This document shows, piece by piece, positions 17,152 through 26,081 of a stretch of DNA of 64,000 nucleotides. Position 1 is the stretch's first letter, and the number at the start of each line of letters is the position of its first letter. The position numbers were made by a program, and so were the translations under genes. The stretch covers positions 620,001 to 684,000 of the forward strand of contig NZ_CP195105.1 in NCBI RefSeq assembly GCF_051175565.1, written 5' to 3'. The notes beneath the pieces are model-generated. The model saw only the letters and a program-made list of their open reading frames with translations. It was not told the DNA's origin and did no database searches. The DNA is from Daejeonia sp002484105 (lineage in GTDB: Bacteria > Bacteroidota > Bacteroidia > Flavobacteriales > Weeksellaceae).

Positions 17152-18495
17152 CTACAAACTTAAAGGAATTCCTGCATAGAATTCAATAAGTTTTTGCTGG
17201 AAAATATAGTTGAATTTCGCCTGCGCCGTATTTCCCTGTGCGGAAGCGTAGTTGTTCCGTGCCGTGTTCACATCATAAATGGTGGTGCGGCCTGCAGCAT
17301 AGCTTTTCTCTGCATAATCCAAAGCCAGGGCCGAGCTTTTTTCCGCCTCTACAGCGGCTTTGTACACTTCGTAATAATTTTCGGCAGAATATTGTGCCTG
17401 CTGCACATTTTTCAGAACGTCCTGTTTCTCAAGAAGAAGACTGTTTCTGGCAATGTCTTCGTTGATTTTCGCCTGCTCGACCTGAATTCTGGTCAAACCC
17501 TTGTTAAAGATAGGTATGCTGGCAGAAAGACCAATCTGCTGTCCGAAATTGTCACTGTACTGGCGGAAGAAATCTTTTTCTTTGATGTAGTTTCCGGAAT
17601 ATCCGATATTGTTGGTTACAAGAGAATTGTAATAATAGGATCCGATTCCTGCAGAGGCAGTGATGCTCGGCCAGTATTGTGTTTTTACGACATCGGTCTG
17701 TGTTTCTGCAGATCTGATCCGGCTCTCTGCGGCCTTAATCTGTGGTTGGCTTTCATAGGCTTTGGCCAGCACATCATCCGTGGTGAAAAGTGACGAGGCA
17801 ATTTCTTTAATATCCGGAGCATCGGCAACATCAAAACTGCGGTAATCTTCCAGCTGGAGAAGCATGGCAAGCGAGAAAAGAGAATTTTTGGTGTTTACTT
17901 CTGCAGATTTTACGTTCTGATATTCGCGGGCTTTGGCAGCTTCGGCTTCAGCAAGAACCGTTAATGCTGTTGTGCCGACTTCTGTAGTAATCTTCGCTCT
18001 GTCATAGACTTTTACAGCATTCTCGTAAGCACTTCTGTTGATTTTTTCTACCTCACGGTTCAGCAGAATATTCAGATACTGCTGTGCAATCTGAACCGAA
18101 ATGTCGTTTTTGGTTTTCTCTACGTCATACTGACTTGCCTGTACGTCGAATTCTGTTTTGCGGATGTTTTTTTCCAGACGCCCGTTGTTGAAAACCAGAA
18201 TATTGGTACCAACATTTGCACTGTTGTTGAAATTATCATTGCGCTGGCTGTTTCCAAAAACATCCTGGCTCTGCCCGAAATTGGTGTTGTTGGAGATGGT
18301 GGCCGATACGCCGGGAAGTTTTTCCTTTTTGGCGGATACCAGCTGATAATCCTGAATTTTTTTGTTGAGATCGCCCTGATGGATCGTCAGGTTGTTTTTC
18401 ATTGCATAACTGATACATTCCTGCAAGGTCCATTTCTTTTGGGCATAGGAAGTAATTGTGAGGAAAATAAACAGAAATGCAATAGTGTTTTTCAT
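17152..18495 (-). CDS. TolC-family outer-membrane efflux protein
   Basis: Outer-membrane channel of the TolC family, 447 residues from the ATG at 18495. The signal peptide M-K-N-T-I-A-F-L-F-I-F-L-T-I-T-S-Y-A is followed by W-T-L-Q-E-C-I-S-Y-A-M-K-N-N, the usual first repeat. The long coiled-coil helices are rich in A, K, E and Q. Two OEP repeats are visible, ending in G-R-T-T-I-Y-D-V-N-T-A-R-N-N. No adaptor or pump gene adjoins it, so its transport partner must be elsewhere. The open frame extends 36 codons further, but that overlaps the promoter of the divergent GH3 gene. Confidence 0.92.
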   Translation of the reverse strand: MKNTIAFLFIFLTITSYAQKKWTLQECISYAMKNNLTIHQGDLNKKIQDYQLVSAKKEKLPGVSATISNNTNFGQSQDVFGNSQRNDNFNNSANVGTNILVFNNGRLEKNIRKTEFDVQASQYDVEKTKNDISVQIAQQYLNILLNREVEKINRSAYENAVKVYDRAKITTEVGTTALTVLAEAEAAKAREYQNVKSAEVNTKNSLFSLAMLLQLEDYRSFDVADAPDIKEIASSLFTTDDVLAKAYESQPQIKAAESRIRSAETQTDVVKTQYWPSITASAGIGSYYYNSLVTNNIGYSGNYIKEKDFFRQYSDNFGQQIGLSASIPIFNKGLTRIQVEQAKINEDIARNSLLLEKQDVLKNVQQAQYSAENYYEVYKAAVEAEKSSALALDYAEKSYAAGRTTIYDVNTARNNYASAQGNTAQAKFNYIFQQKLIEFYAGIPLSL

Positions 18496-18548
18496 TGTCA
18501 GTCGGTTTGAATTAATTAGACGAAGCGATTCCAAAAATGTTACATTAT

Positions 18549-18582
18549 TTGGATATTGCAGCAGGGAAAATCTGTATCTTTG
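18549..18582 (+). promoter_or_regulatory. Promoter of the GH3-family gene
   Basis: TATCTTTG is at 18575-18582, with TTG at 18549-18551 (23 nt spacing) or 18556-18558 (16 nt). Only 5 nt separate the box from the ATG at 18588, so transcription probably starts at or within a few bases of the start codon. Confidence 0.65.
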
Positions 18583-18587
18583 TTTCG

Positions 18588-20105
18588 ATGGCAACAAAAG
18601 CACTCTTCAACACAGTGGTCAACTGGTTCATCAGACAACGGATAGACCAGATGGAGCATTTTATCAGTGAGCCGGCAGAAACCCAGCAGGCAATTCTCTT
18701 TTCGCAACTCTTTAAAGCCGAAGATACCTTGTATGGCAGGCAGTATGGCTTTCGCAATATTGCATCACTTGAGAATTTCAAGGAAAACGTGCCGGTTGTG
18801 CATTATGAAGAATTTGAACCCTATATCGAACGCGCAAGGCAGGGAGAAAGCGATATTATCTGGCCCGGAGAAATCCGTCAGTTTGCAAAGTCTTCCGGGA
18901 CTACTAATGCCAAAAGTAAATTCATCCCCATCACCGAAGAAAGTCTGCAGGACTGTCATTACAAAGCCGGCAAGGATCTGATTTCCATTTATGCTAATAA
19001 TCATCCGGACAATCAGCTTTTTTCCAATAAAAATCTCAGGCTTGGCGGCAGTGCAGAGCCTTACGAAAATTTTAATACAAAGTATGGAGATCTCTCCGCT
19101 ATCCTGATTGAGAATCTTCCGTTCTGGGTAGAGATTACCACCGTCCCCAGCAAAAAGGTATCGCTTATGTCAGAATGGGAAACCAAAATGAAAGCCATTG
19201 TATCGGAGGTTGTGCACGAAAATGTCGGCAGCCTTTCCGGAGTGCCAAGCTGGATGATGGTTCTCCTGCAGAAAGTCCTTGCAGAAACAGGAAAAAGAAA
19301 CATTTCAGAGGTATGGCCGAATCTTGAAGTTTTTTTTCATGGCGGCATCAGTTTCAAACCGTATCGCGACCAGTACACAGAAGTGATTGGCAAGAAAATC
19401 AATTACTACGAGATTTATAATGCTTCCGAAGGATTTTTTGGTATCCAGGATCGTAGCGACAGTGACGAAATGCTGCTGATGCTCGACTATGGAATTTTTT
19501 ATGAGTTTGTCAGACTCGAAGATCTTGGCAACCCTCATCCCAAAACCTATACCGTAGCCGATGTGGAGCTTGGTGTCAACTATGCAATGGTGATCACTAC
19601 AAACGGAGGGCTTTGGCGGTATATGATCGGTGATACTGTTTATTTTACCTCACTTGCACCACACCGTATCCGGATCTCCGGGAGGACGAAGCATTTTATC
19701 AATGTTTTTGGCGAAGAACTGATGATTGACAATGTAGAAACCGCGCTGGAACAGGCTTGCCTTAAAACCGGGGCTACCGTCCGGGACTATACCGGAGCGC
19801 CCGTCTTCATGCAGGGGAAAGAAAAAGGAGCTCACGAATGGATTTTTGAATTCAGTAAAGATCCTGAAGATTTCAGTATTTTTAAAGAAACCTTTGATAA
19901 TACTTTAAAAACACTTAATTCCGATTACGAAGCCAAGCGCTACAATAATATGACACTTCGTGAGCCTATAATTCATAAAGCCCGTCCGGAGTTGTTCTAC
20001 GACTGGATGTCGTCCCGGGGCAAACTGGGGGGACAGAACAAGGTGCCGAGACTCAGCAATGACCGGCAGTATATCGATCCGTTGCTGGAAATGAACCACG
20101 GATAA
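18588..20105 (+). CDS. GH3-family acyl-adenylating protein
   Basis: Member of the GH3 branch of the ANL (acyl-CoA synthetase/luciferase) superfamily, 505 residues. Plant GH3 enzymes adenylate a carboxylate such as auxin or jasmonate and join it to an amino acid; the bacterial substrate is unknown. Visible motifs are the phosphate loop S-S-G-T-T-N-A-K-S-K-F, Y-N-A-S-E-G-F-F-G-I-Q around the adenine site, and M-I-G-D-T-V near the hinge. No signal peptide or membrane segment is seen. The start at 18588 is preferred because the promoter box lies directly before it. It stands alone, with its own terminator. Confidence 0.88.
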   Translation: MATKALFNTVVNWFIRQRIDQMEHFISEPAETQQAILFSQLFKAEDTLYGRQYGFRNIASLENFKENVPVVHYEEFEPYIERARQGESDIIWPGEIRQFAKSSGTTNAKSKFIPITEESLQDCHYKAGKDLISIYANNHPDNQLFSNKNLRLGGSAEPYENFNTKYGDLSAILIENLPFWVEITTVPSKKVSLMSEWETKMKAIVSEVVHENVGSLSGVPSWMMVLLQKVLAETGKRNISEVWPNLEVFFHGGISFKPYRDQYTEVIGKKINYYEIYNASEGFFGIQDRSDSDEMLLMLDYGIFYEFVRLEDLGNPHPKTYTVADVELGVNYAMVITTNGGLWRYMIGDTVYFTSLAPHRIRISGRTKHFINVFGEELMIDNVETALEQACLKTGATVRDYTGAPVFMQGKEKGAHEWIFEFSKDPEDFSIFKETFDNTLKTLNSDYEAKRYNNMTLREPIIHKARPELFYDWMSSRGKLGGQNKVPRLSNDRQYIDPLLEMNHG

Positions 20106-20127
20106 GACGAAAATCAGATAAACATCA

Positions 20128-20153
20128 ATGCAACCTTCGGGGTGCATTTTTTT
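20128..20153 (+). terminator. Terminator after the GH3-family gene
   Basis: ATGCAACC (20128-20135) and GGGTGCAT (20140-20147) pair with one mismatch around a stable TTCG loop, and T7 follows. Confidence 0.8.
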
Positions 20154-20181
20154 GTGGAAACCGGCAGAGAAGAAATATCGG

Positions 20182-21411
20182 TCACACCAGGCTGTTCTTG
20201 TCGGAATAGTTCAGCTTGAAAAAAATTGCCGTCATCATCGAAAAAGCAAGCAGCGAACTTCCCCCGTAACTGAAATAAGGCAACGGAATGCCCACCGTCG
20301 GGAAAAGCCCCATCACCATCCCCAGATTAATGGAAAAGTGGATCAGCAGAATGGATGCAAAACTGTAGCCGAATACTCTGTTAAAGGTTGATTTCTGGCT
20401 TTCTGCGAGATAATAGATCCTGCCGATATAAACGGCGTAGCAAAGAACAAGCAGGGCACTTCCCAAAAAGCCCCATTCTTCTCCAACAGTACAGAAAATA
20501 TAATCTGTACTTTGTTCCGGAACGAATTTTCCGCGCGTGACGGAACCTTCACGATACCCCTTTCCCCAGAAGCCGCCCGAGCCAATAGCAGTCTTGGAAT
20601 AAAGGAGGTTGTATCCTGAAGTATCGCGGAATGCTTTTTCGCCCTTGTAAAGTACTTCAATACGCTCACGCTGGTGTTTCGGAAGTTTTTCGAGGATGGT
20701 GGGCGAGAGCAGAGCCGTAATACTCAGCACCAAAACACTGCCGGCAATCGTGAGTATTGTGATAATATTCCAGCTGATGCGGTACATATTCATGAAGATA
20801 AGCACTGCTGTGAGCAGTACAATAAAGCCTACTATATACCAGGGGTTGATGGCGAGGGAGACCAGAAATACGCTTGCAAAAATTCCGATGAATCCAAAAA
20901 GCCATCCGCTGAGGCCTTCACGGTACAAAGCAATAACAAATGCAAAAAATACCAGCAACGATCCCACATCGGGAATCATCAGGACAACAAGTCCCGGTAT
21001 ACCGATAATGGCAAAAGCAGTGAGCATTGATTTTTTGTTTTTAATATTGAAATCCGGGCCGGAAATGTAATTGGCCAGCATCAGGGCAGTTCCTATTTTT
21101 GCAAATTCTACTGGCTGCAAACTGAATGAGCCGAATTTGTACCAGTTTTTCTGTCCGAGAACTTCCTTGCCAAAAGGGAAAAGGCCTATCAGCAGCAATA
21201 CCCCGGCGATATAGATGATGCCCGACATATTTTCGAAGAATTTGGTGCGCATCATAAAGATTATCAAGCCGACAAAAAGGGATACTCCAAACCAAACGGC
21301 CTGCCGTGTTCCGCTGGAGGGATCAACACTGTAAATATTGGCGATGGCAAAGAGGCAGAGCAGCAGATACAGGCCGATGCCTAATTTATCAAGACCTTCT
21401 GTCCACTTCAT
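20182..21411 (-). CDS. rodA: Rod-shape protein RodA (SEDS glycosyltransferase)
   Basis: SEDS-family peptidoglycan polymerase that elongates glycan strands from lipid II in the lateral wall. It has 409 residues and about 10 membrane segments. Family features are the large outer loop with Y-N-L-L-Y-S-K-T-A-I-G-S-G-G-F-W-G-K-G-Y and the C-terminal G-M-V-M-G-L-F-P-T-V-G-I-P-L-P-F/Y-x-S-Y-G-G-S-S. It is the last gene of the mre operon, and its ATG overlaps the end of the PBP2 gene by 4 nt, matching the RodA-PBP2 complex. Confidence 0.95.
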   Translation of the reverse strand: MKWTEGLDKLGIGLYLLLCLFAIANIYSVDPSSGTRQAVWFGVSLFVGLIIFMMRTKFFENMSGIIYIAGVLLLIGLFPFGKEVLGQKNWYKFGSFSLQPVEFAKIGTALMLANYISGPDFNIKNKKSMLTAFAIIGIPGLVVLMIPDVGSLLVFFAFVIALYREGLSGWLFGFIGIFASVFLVSLAINPWYIVGFIVLLTAVLIFMNMYRISWNIITILTIAGSVLVLSITALLSPTILEKLPKHQRERIEVLYKGEKAFRDTSGYNLLYSKTAIGSGGFWGKGYREGSVTRGKFVPEQSTDYIFCTVGEEWGFLGSALLVLCYAVYIGRIYYLAESQKSTFNRVFGYSFASILLIHFSINLGMVMGLFPTVGIPLPYFSYGGSSLLAFSMMTAIFFKLNYSDKNSLV

Positions 21412-23435
21412 TTCTTCGGGTTTTTGATGTTGGGTTGGGTTTGTTCTTTCTTCAGTGCTTCGGCTTTCAGCTTTGCCACGATGTTCAGACTGTCCTGTAT
21501 TTTCTTCAGTTTTACAGAATCAGGCTGAGGTTCTTTGTACCAGCCTTTTCGTTTCATGTCAGAAATATACTGGCGTTTGTATTCCGGCATAAAGCTTGCG
21601 GAGGTCAGTTTTTTGTAGAGGTGTTCACGCTTTAGGGTTCCTGTCAGATATTTTTCTGCAATTACCGTTGCGGCCGGCCCTGCCCAGGTTGCACCGAATC
21701 CGGCATGTTCCATAACGGCGGCTACGACTATTTTGGGTTTGTCTGCAGGAGCAATCAGCACAAAAATAGAATTATCTTTTCCCTGAGGAACCTGTGCTGT
21801 ACCGGTTTTTGCCAGCTGCGTGAATTCTGTTGAGCGTAGTCCGCGTGCTGTTCCGCGTTCTACAACAGCCTCCATGCCTTTCATGACTTCTTCGTAATAT
21901 TTTGGATTCTGGACGAGTGTATAGTGTTTCTTTTTAAAGCGTGGATCAGGATTCGGTTTTCCGTCAATCAGTTTCACGATATGCGGAGTGTAGTACCATC
22001 CTTTGTTGGCAATGGCTGCCAGTACATTGGCCATTTGCAGGGGTGTCAGCATGACATCTCCTTGTCCCATTCCGTTAAAAACGGCTCCGGTAGCCAGTTC
22101 GTCCCAGTTTTTATAATCTTTTTTTCCGCTGTATTTGTTGAGGTTTTTCTGTCTGTTTTCGTAGGTTTCACCAGATGGAATCCTGCCCTTAGCGCCCACG
22201 GCAAGGTCGTTGTTCATGTATTGGTTAAGACCGAAACTTTCCATAATTTTTTTCCATTCATCCACTCCTTTGGACGGATTTCCGGGATATTTTTTGATGA
22301 TCGCCAGATATGCATAGGAGAAGTAGCAGTTGCTGGAAATCTGCAGTGCCGGGATAAGCGGATCTGCACCGCCATGTCCCTTTATTGTAAGCCCCCTGTA
22401 ATGGAAACCTCTGCCACAGGGGAAGACGGTTTTTTCGTCCATCACTCCCATTTGCATACCGGCAAGTGCGGTGAGCAGTTTGAAAGTGGATCCGGGCGGA
22501 TAGGTAGCTTGGATAGAACGGTCAAAAGTGGGTTTGTTTTCGTAAACGGTGTCATTGGCCAGTTTGTACAGGTTTCTGGATTTTTCCGGACCGGTGAAAA
22601 GATTCGGGTCAATATCCGGACCGGTGGCCATAGCAAGAATTTCCCCATTGTTCGGATCGAGAGCAACAATAGCACCGTGTTTATTCACAAGCATTTCTTC
22701 GGCAAGACGCTGAAGGTCATAATCAATGGTAAGCGTGATATCTTTTCCGGTGACGACATCCTTATCCAGCGTTCCGTTTTTATACGGACCAACGTTGCGC
22801 AGGCGAATATCTTTCTGGATGTATTTTACGCCTTTTATCCCGCGGAGGTCTTTTTCATAAGCTTTTTCAATGCCGCTTTTTCCGATATTGTCTCCTGGAA
22901 GATAATAGATTGAATCTTTTTTGATCTCGCGCTCATTCACTTCATTGGTATAGCCCAGAAGGTTTCCGGAAGTGGAGACTTCATATTTACGCTGCGGCCT
23001 CTGGACAATACTGAATGCAGGATATTTGAAGATAATTTCCTGTATCCTGGCCACCTGATCCCGGGTAAGATCTTTCATAAACGTTACCGGTGTCAGTTTG
23101 GAGTAGTATTTTTCTTTCTGAAGACTTTGGATTGTCTGGATAAACTGTGGTTTCGTGATCCCAACAAGATTACAGAAGCCTATTGTATCAAAATCCGGTT
23201 TCATCAGAGCTTCGGTGAAGGAAATTTCAAATGCAGGCTGATTGCCAACAAGGATTTTCCCATTCCTGTCGAAGATAATCCCCCGCTGCGGAATCACATA
23301 TTCTGTTTTGATGGAGGTGTTGAGTGCATTAAGTGCATAGCGGTCGGTAAACAACTGCAAATATGCAAGCCTTGCCACAAATATTGCAGCAATAAGCCCT
23401 AAGGCAAATGTTATTTTCAGATATTGCTGGTTCAC
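21408..23435 (-). CDS. mrdA: Penicillin-binding protein 2
   Basis: Class B PBP, the transpeptidase partner of RodA in lateral wall synthesis. It has 675 residues. One N-terminal membrane segment is followed by the dimerisation domain (I-F-D-R-N-G-K-I-L-V-G-N-Q-P). The transpeptidase domain has S-T-F-K (catalytic Ser), S-S-N (I-S-S-N-C-Y-F) and K-T-G (L-A-K-T-G-T-A-Q-V-P). The K- and Q-rich tail after about residue 620 is probably disordered. The gene overlaps mreD and rodA by 4 nt each. Confidence 0.95.
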   Translation of the reverse strand: MNQQYLKITFALGLIAAIFVARLAYLQLFTDRYALNALNTSIKTEYVIPQRGIIFDRNGKILVGNQPAFEISFTEALMKPDFDTIGFCNLVGITKPQFIQTIQSLQKEKYYSKLTPVTFMKDLTRDQVARIQEIIFKYPAFSIVQRPQRKYEVSTSGNLLGYTNEVNEREIKKDSIYYLPGDNIGKSGIEKAYEKDLRGIKGVKYIQKDIRLRNVGPYKNGTLDKDVVTGKDITLTIDYDLQRLAEEMLVNKHGAIVALDPNNGEILAMATGPDIDPNLFTGPEKSRNLYKLANDTVYENKPTFDRSIQATYPPGSTFKLLTALAGMQMGVMDEKTVFPCGRGFHYRGLTIKGHGGADPLIPALQISSNCYFSYAYLAIIKKYPGNPSKGVDEWKKIMESFGLNQYMNNDLAVGAKGRIPSGETYENRQKNLNKYSGKKDYKNWDELATGAVFNGMGQGDVMLTPLQMANVLAAIANKGWYYTPHIVKLIDGKPNPDPRFKKKHYTLVQNPKYYEEVMKGMEAVVERGTARGLRSTEFTQLAKTGTAQVPQGKDNSIFVLIAPADKPKIVVAAVMEHAGFGATWAGPAATVIAEKYLTGTLKREHLYKKLTSASFMPEYKRQYISDMKRKGWYKEPQPDSVKLKKIQDSLNIVAKLKAEALKKEQTQPNIKNPKK

Positions 23436-23938
23436 ACTTTCTGTTTTATTTTGAATGCAATGGCGTAGAGCAGAATAAATAAAAAAGAAATAATGCTGGT
23501 AAAGGTGACATTGAGGAGTATTTCAAAAAAACGGCTGAATTTGAAGAATTCAATATACTGCACCATCAGTTGATGGATAAAGATGCTGACAAAGATGAAA
23601 ATCACAAATTGCATCCACTGCAGTGACTGGAAGGAGAAAAAATCCGTTGTGGTATCTGTCGAGGTACGGAAAATCAGTGTGCGGAAATAAGCAATGGTAG
23701 TGGTGGCCAGAGCATTGATGCCCCAGGTTCCGAGATAGGCATCAATGCCCAGACCGAGAACGAAACTGCATGCGAGAAAAACATAGCGGTTTCGGAAAAA
23801 TGGATAAAAAAGTACAAACAGCGGATACATTACCGGAGTATATTTTCCGGCAATTACAATTCTGTTGAGCACAAAAATCTGAAGCCCAATCAGAAAAATC
23901 ATAATAAGGATGTCGGTAATGATGTTTCTGCTAATCAT
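23432..23938 (-). CDS. mreD: Rod-shape protein MreD-like
   Basis: Small inner-membrane protein, 168 residues with about five hydrophobic segments. Sequence alone is weakly diagnostic, but the length, topology and position between mreC and PBP2 identify it as MreD. It links MreC to the elongation machinery. It overlaps mreC by 8 nt and the PBP2 gene by 4 nt. Confidence 0.9.
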   Translation of the reverse strand: MISRNIITDILIMIFLIGLQIFVLNRIVIAGKYTPVMYPLFVLFYPFFRNRYVFLACSFVLGLGIDAYLGTWGINALATTTIAYFRTLIFRTSTDTTTDFFSFQSLQWMQFVIFIFVSIFIHQLMVQYIEFFKFSRFFEILLNVTFTSIISFLFILLYAIAFKIKQKV

Positions 23939-24782
23939 CTTTTTTAATTTGTGCGCTCAGGGTGTCCTGAATTTTCTGTACTTCTGCCTTCTTGAGATTT
24001 TTCACCACATAGATTTTGCTCAGCTGTCCCATTTTCTGGCTCAGCTCTACCGAGATATCCCAGAAGCCGGTTTTGCTGTCTACTTCATAGCCAGCGATGG
24101 TTCCGATCATTTTACCTTGTGGGAATATGGCGGATTTTCCGTCAGTAACTACTGTATCACCTACTTTTACAGGAACATATTTCGGGATGTCTGCCAAGTG
24201 CATGATCCTGGAGTCGTCTCCCTGCCAGGTCAGCGTTCCAAAATATCCGGATTTCTTCAAAGCGGCATTGATGCGGATTTTGTTGACACTCAGAACAGAC
24301 TGTACCAGCGCATACTGATCGGTGGTATTCACTACGATTCCAGCAATTCCGTTCGGGGCGATAACCCCCATTTTGGGATATACACCATCGCGTTTCCCAC
24401 GGTTGATGGTGAAGTAGTTATTCTTTCTGTTAATGCTGTTGGAGACAATGTCGCCATCCACGAAAGTATAAATCTGTCCGCCTCCAATGGTATCGTGTAC
24501 CTTACGGAAAGCAGGGATTTCAGAATCTCCTTTGCCGTAAACCTGCTCCATCAGCTGCTTGTTCTGGGCAACGAGTTCTTCGTTAATCTGTTTCAGTTTC
24601 AGATAAGAGGTTCCCTCGTCAATATATCCGGATACCCATGCATTGAAGGCGGTAGCCTGTGCGGCCAGCCACGACTGCTGCATGGAGTTTCTTGTAAAAA
24701 TCAGAATGATGGCAGCAATTTGTAAGAATAAAAAGAACAGGAACAAACTGTTCTTTGAAAAGAATCTCAACAAATAGCCCAT
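23931..24782 (-). CDS. mreC: Rod-shape protein MreC
   Basis: Bitopic membrane protein that organises the elongasome and activates PBP2-RodA from the periplasm. It has 283 residues: one membrane segment at about 11-28, a coiled-coil stretch (Y-L-K-L-K-Q-I-N-E-E-L-V-A-Q-N-K), then the beta-rich MreC core with V-I-A-P-N-G-I-A-G-I-V-V. It starts 28 nt after mreB. Confidence 0.94.
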   Translation of the reverse strand: MGYLLRFFSKNSLFLFFLFLQIAAIILIFTRNSMQQSWLAAQATAFNAWVSGYIDEGTSYLKLKQINEELVAQNKQLMEQVYGKGDSEIPAFRKVHDTIGGGQIYTFVDGDIVSNSINRKNNYFTINRGKRDGVYPKMGVIAPNGIAGIVVNTTDQYALVQSVLSVNKIRINAALKKSGYFGTLTWQGDDSRIMHLADIPKYVPVKVGDTVVTDGKSAIFPQGKMIGTIAGYEVDSKTGFWDISVELSQKMGQLSKIYVVKNLKKAEVQKIQDTLSAQIKKDD

Positions 24783-24810
24783 GTATCAGCTTGGTAAAAG
24801 AGGTTAACAA

Positions 24811-25836
24811 TTATTTGATCAGGAAGTTGAATTTATCCATGTTTTTCAGCGCGATACCTGTGCCGCGTACAACGGCTCTCAAAGGATCTTCTGCGACAAA
24901 TACCGGAAGTCCTGTTTTCTTGTGAAGTCTGTCTGCCAAACCTCTGAGCAGTGCACCGCCACCAGCGAGGTAAATGCCTGTCTTGTAGATGTCTGCTGCA
25001 AGTTCCGGAGGTGTCAGTGAAAGGGTTTCCATCACGGCATCTTCGATACGGATAATGGATTTGTCCAGAGCTCTGGCTATTTCCTTGTAGTTGACCATGA
25101 TTTCTTTCGGCTTGCCGGTAATCAGGTCGCGTCCCTGTACCGGGATATCTTCAATATCCACATCGAGTTCTTCAACAGCAGATCCTACTTCAATTTTAAT
25201 TCTTTCTGCAGTTCTTTCTCCAATATAGAGGTTATGATGAGTCCTCAGATAATAGGCAATGTCATTGGTGAAGACGTCGCCGGCAATTTTTACGGATTTG
25301 TCACAAACGATACCGCCCAGTGCCACAACGGCAATTTCTGTAGTACCACCACCTATATCAATAATCATATTGCCTTCAGGTTTCTGTACGTCGATGCCTA
25401 CCCCAATCGCAGCAGCCATAGGTTCGTAGATCAGGCGTACTTCTTTGGCGTTCACCTTCTGAGCAGAGTCTCTTACGGCTCTTTTTTCCACTTCGGTAAT
25501 TCCGGAGGGGATACAGATTACGATACGCAATGCAGGCTGGAAGAGTTTTCCTTTGATCCCGGGAATCTGTTTGATAAACTCCTTGATCATATGTTCGGAA
25601 GCATGGAAGTCTGCAATGACACCGTCCTTGAGCGGACGAATGGTTTTTATGTCTTCATGAGTTTTTCCCTGCATGTGTTTTGCCTGCTCGCCCACCGCGA
25701 TCGGCTTGCCGGAAGAGCGTTCTATAGCAACAATAGAAGGCTGGTCAATAACAATCTTGTTATTGTGTATAATCAGTGTATTGGCTGTTCCTAAGTCAAT
25801 CGCAATTTCCTGCGTGAACATATCAAATAAACCCAT
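24811..25836 (-). CDS. mreB: Actin-like cell-shape protein MreB
   Basis: Bacterial actin that forms membrane-bound filaments steering lateral wall synthesis. It has 341 residues, the standard length. ATP-binding motifs are I-D-L-G-T-A-N-T at 13-20, I-D-I-G-G-G-T-T-E-I-A-V near 163 and A-G-G-G-A-L-L-R-G near 293. It heads the mreB-mreC-mreD-PBP2-rodA operon. A TATCTTTG box on the minus strand lies at 25870-25863, 27 nt before the ATG, without a clear upstream TTG. No regulatory structure was seen in the 245-bp gap to hemA. Confidence 0.97.
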   Translation of the reverse strand: MGLFDMFTQEIAIDLGTANTLIIHNNKIVIDQPSIVAIERSSGKPIAVGEQAKHMQGKTHEDIKTIRPLKDGVIADFHASEHMIKEFIKQIPGIKGKLFQPALRIVICIPSGITEVEKRAVRDSAQKVNAKEVRLIYEPMAAAIGVGIDVQKPEGNMIIDIGGGTTEIAVVALGGIVCDKSVKIAGDVFTNDIAYYLRTHHNLYIGERTAERIKIEVGSAVEELDVDIEDIPVQGRDLITGKPKEIMVNYKEIARALDKSIIRIEDAVMETLSLTPPELAADIYKTGIYLAGGGALLRGLADRLHKKTGLPVFVAEDPLRAVVRGTGIALKNMDKFNFLIK

Positions 25837-25862
25837 TCTTTTTTCTTAAGTTTTTAAGTTTA

Positions 25863-25870
25863 CAAAGATA
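25863..25870 (-). promoter_or_regulatory. -7 element (TATCTTTG) for the mre operon
   Basis: An exact TAnnTTTG match, 27 nt before the mreB ATG. No TTG is visible at the usual spacing. Confidence 0.45.
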
Positions 25871-26063
25871 TGAATTTAACAGTATGCAGGAAATCTGAAT
25901 GAGAAAAAAATGGTTAAAATTTTATTAAAGTTTGGCTGATTCTGAAAGGCTTGTTTTGCAGAAATCCATGCTGCAAAGGTGTTTAAAGGATGTTTTTAAT
26001 GCTGTAGTATAGCGCGCCTCAAAGCCAGCTCCGTTGCTGTCCGTACAATTGCTGAAAAAACAG

Positions 26064-26071
26064 TAAATTTG
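26064..26071 (+). promoter_or_regulatory. -7 element (TAAATTTG) for the hem operon
   Basis: TAAATTTG ends 10 nt before the hemA ATG at 26082, which would give a leader of only a few bases. Upstream TTG triplets lie at 12 and 27 nt, both off the usual spacing. Confidence 0.5.
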
Positions 26072-26081
26072 TAGCCGTTTT

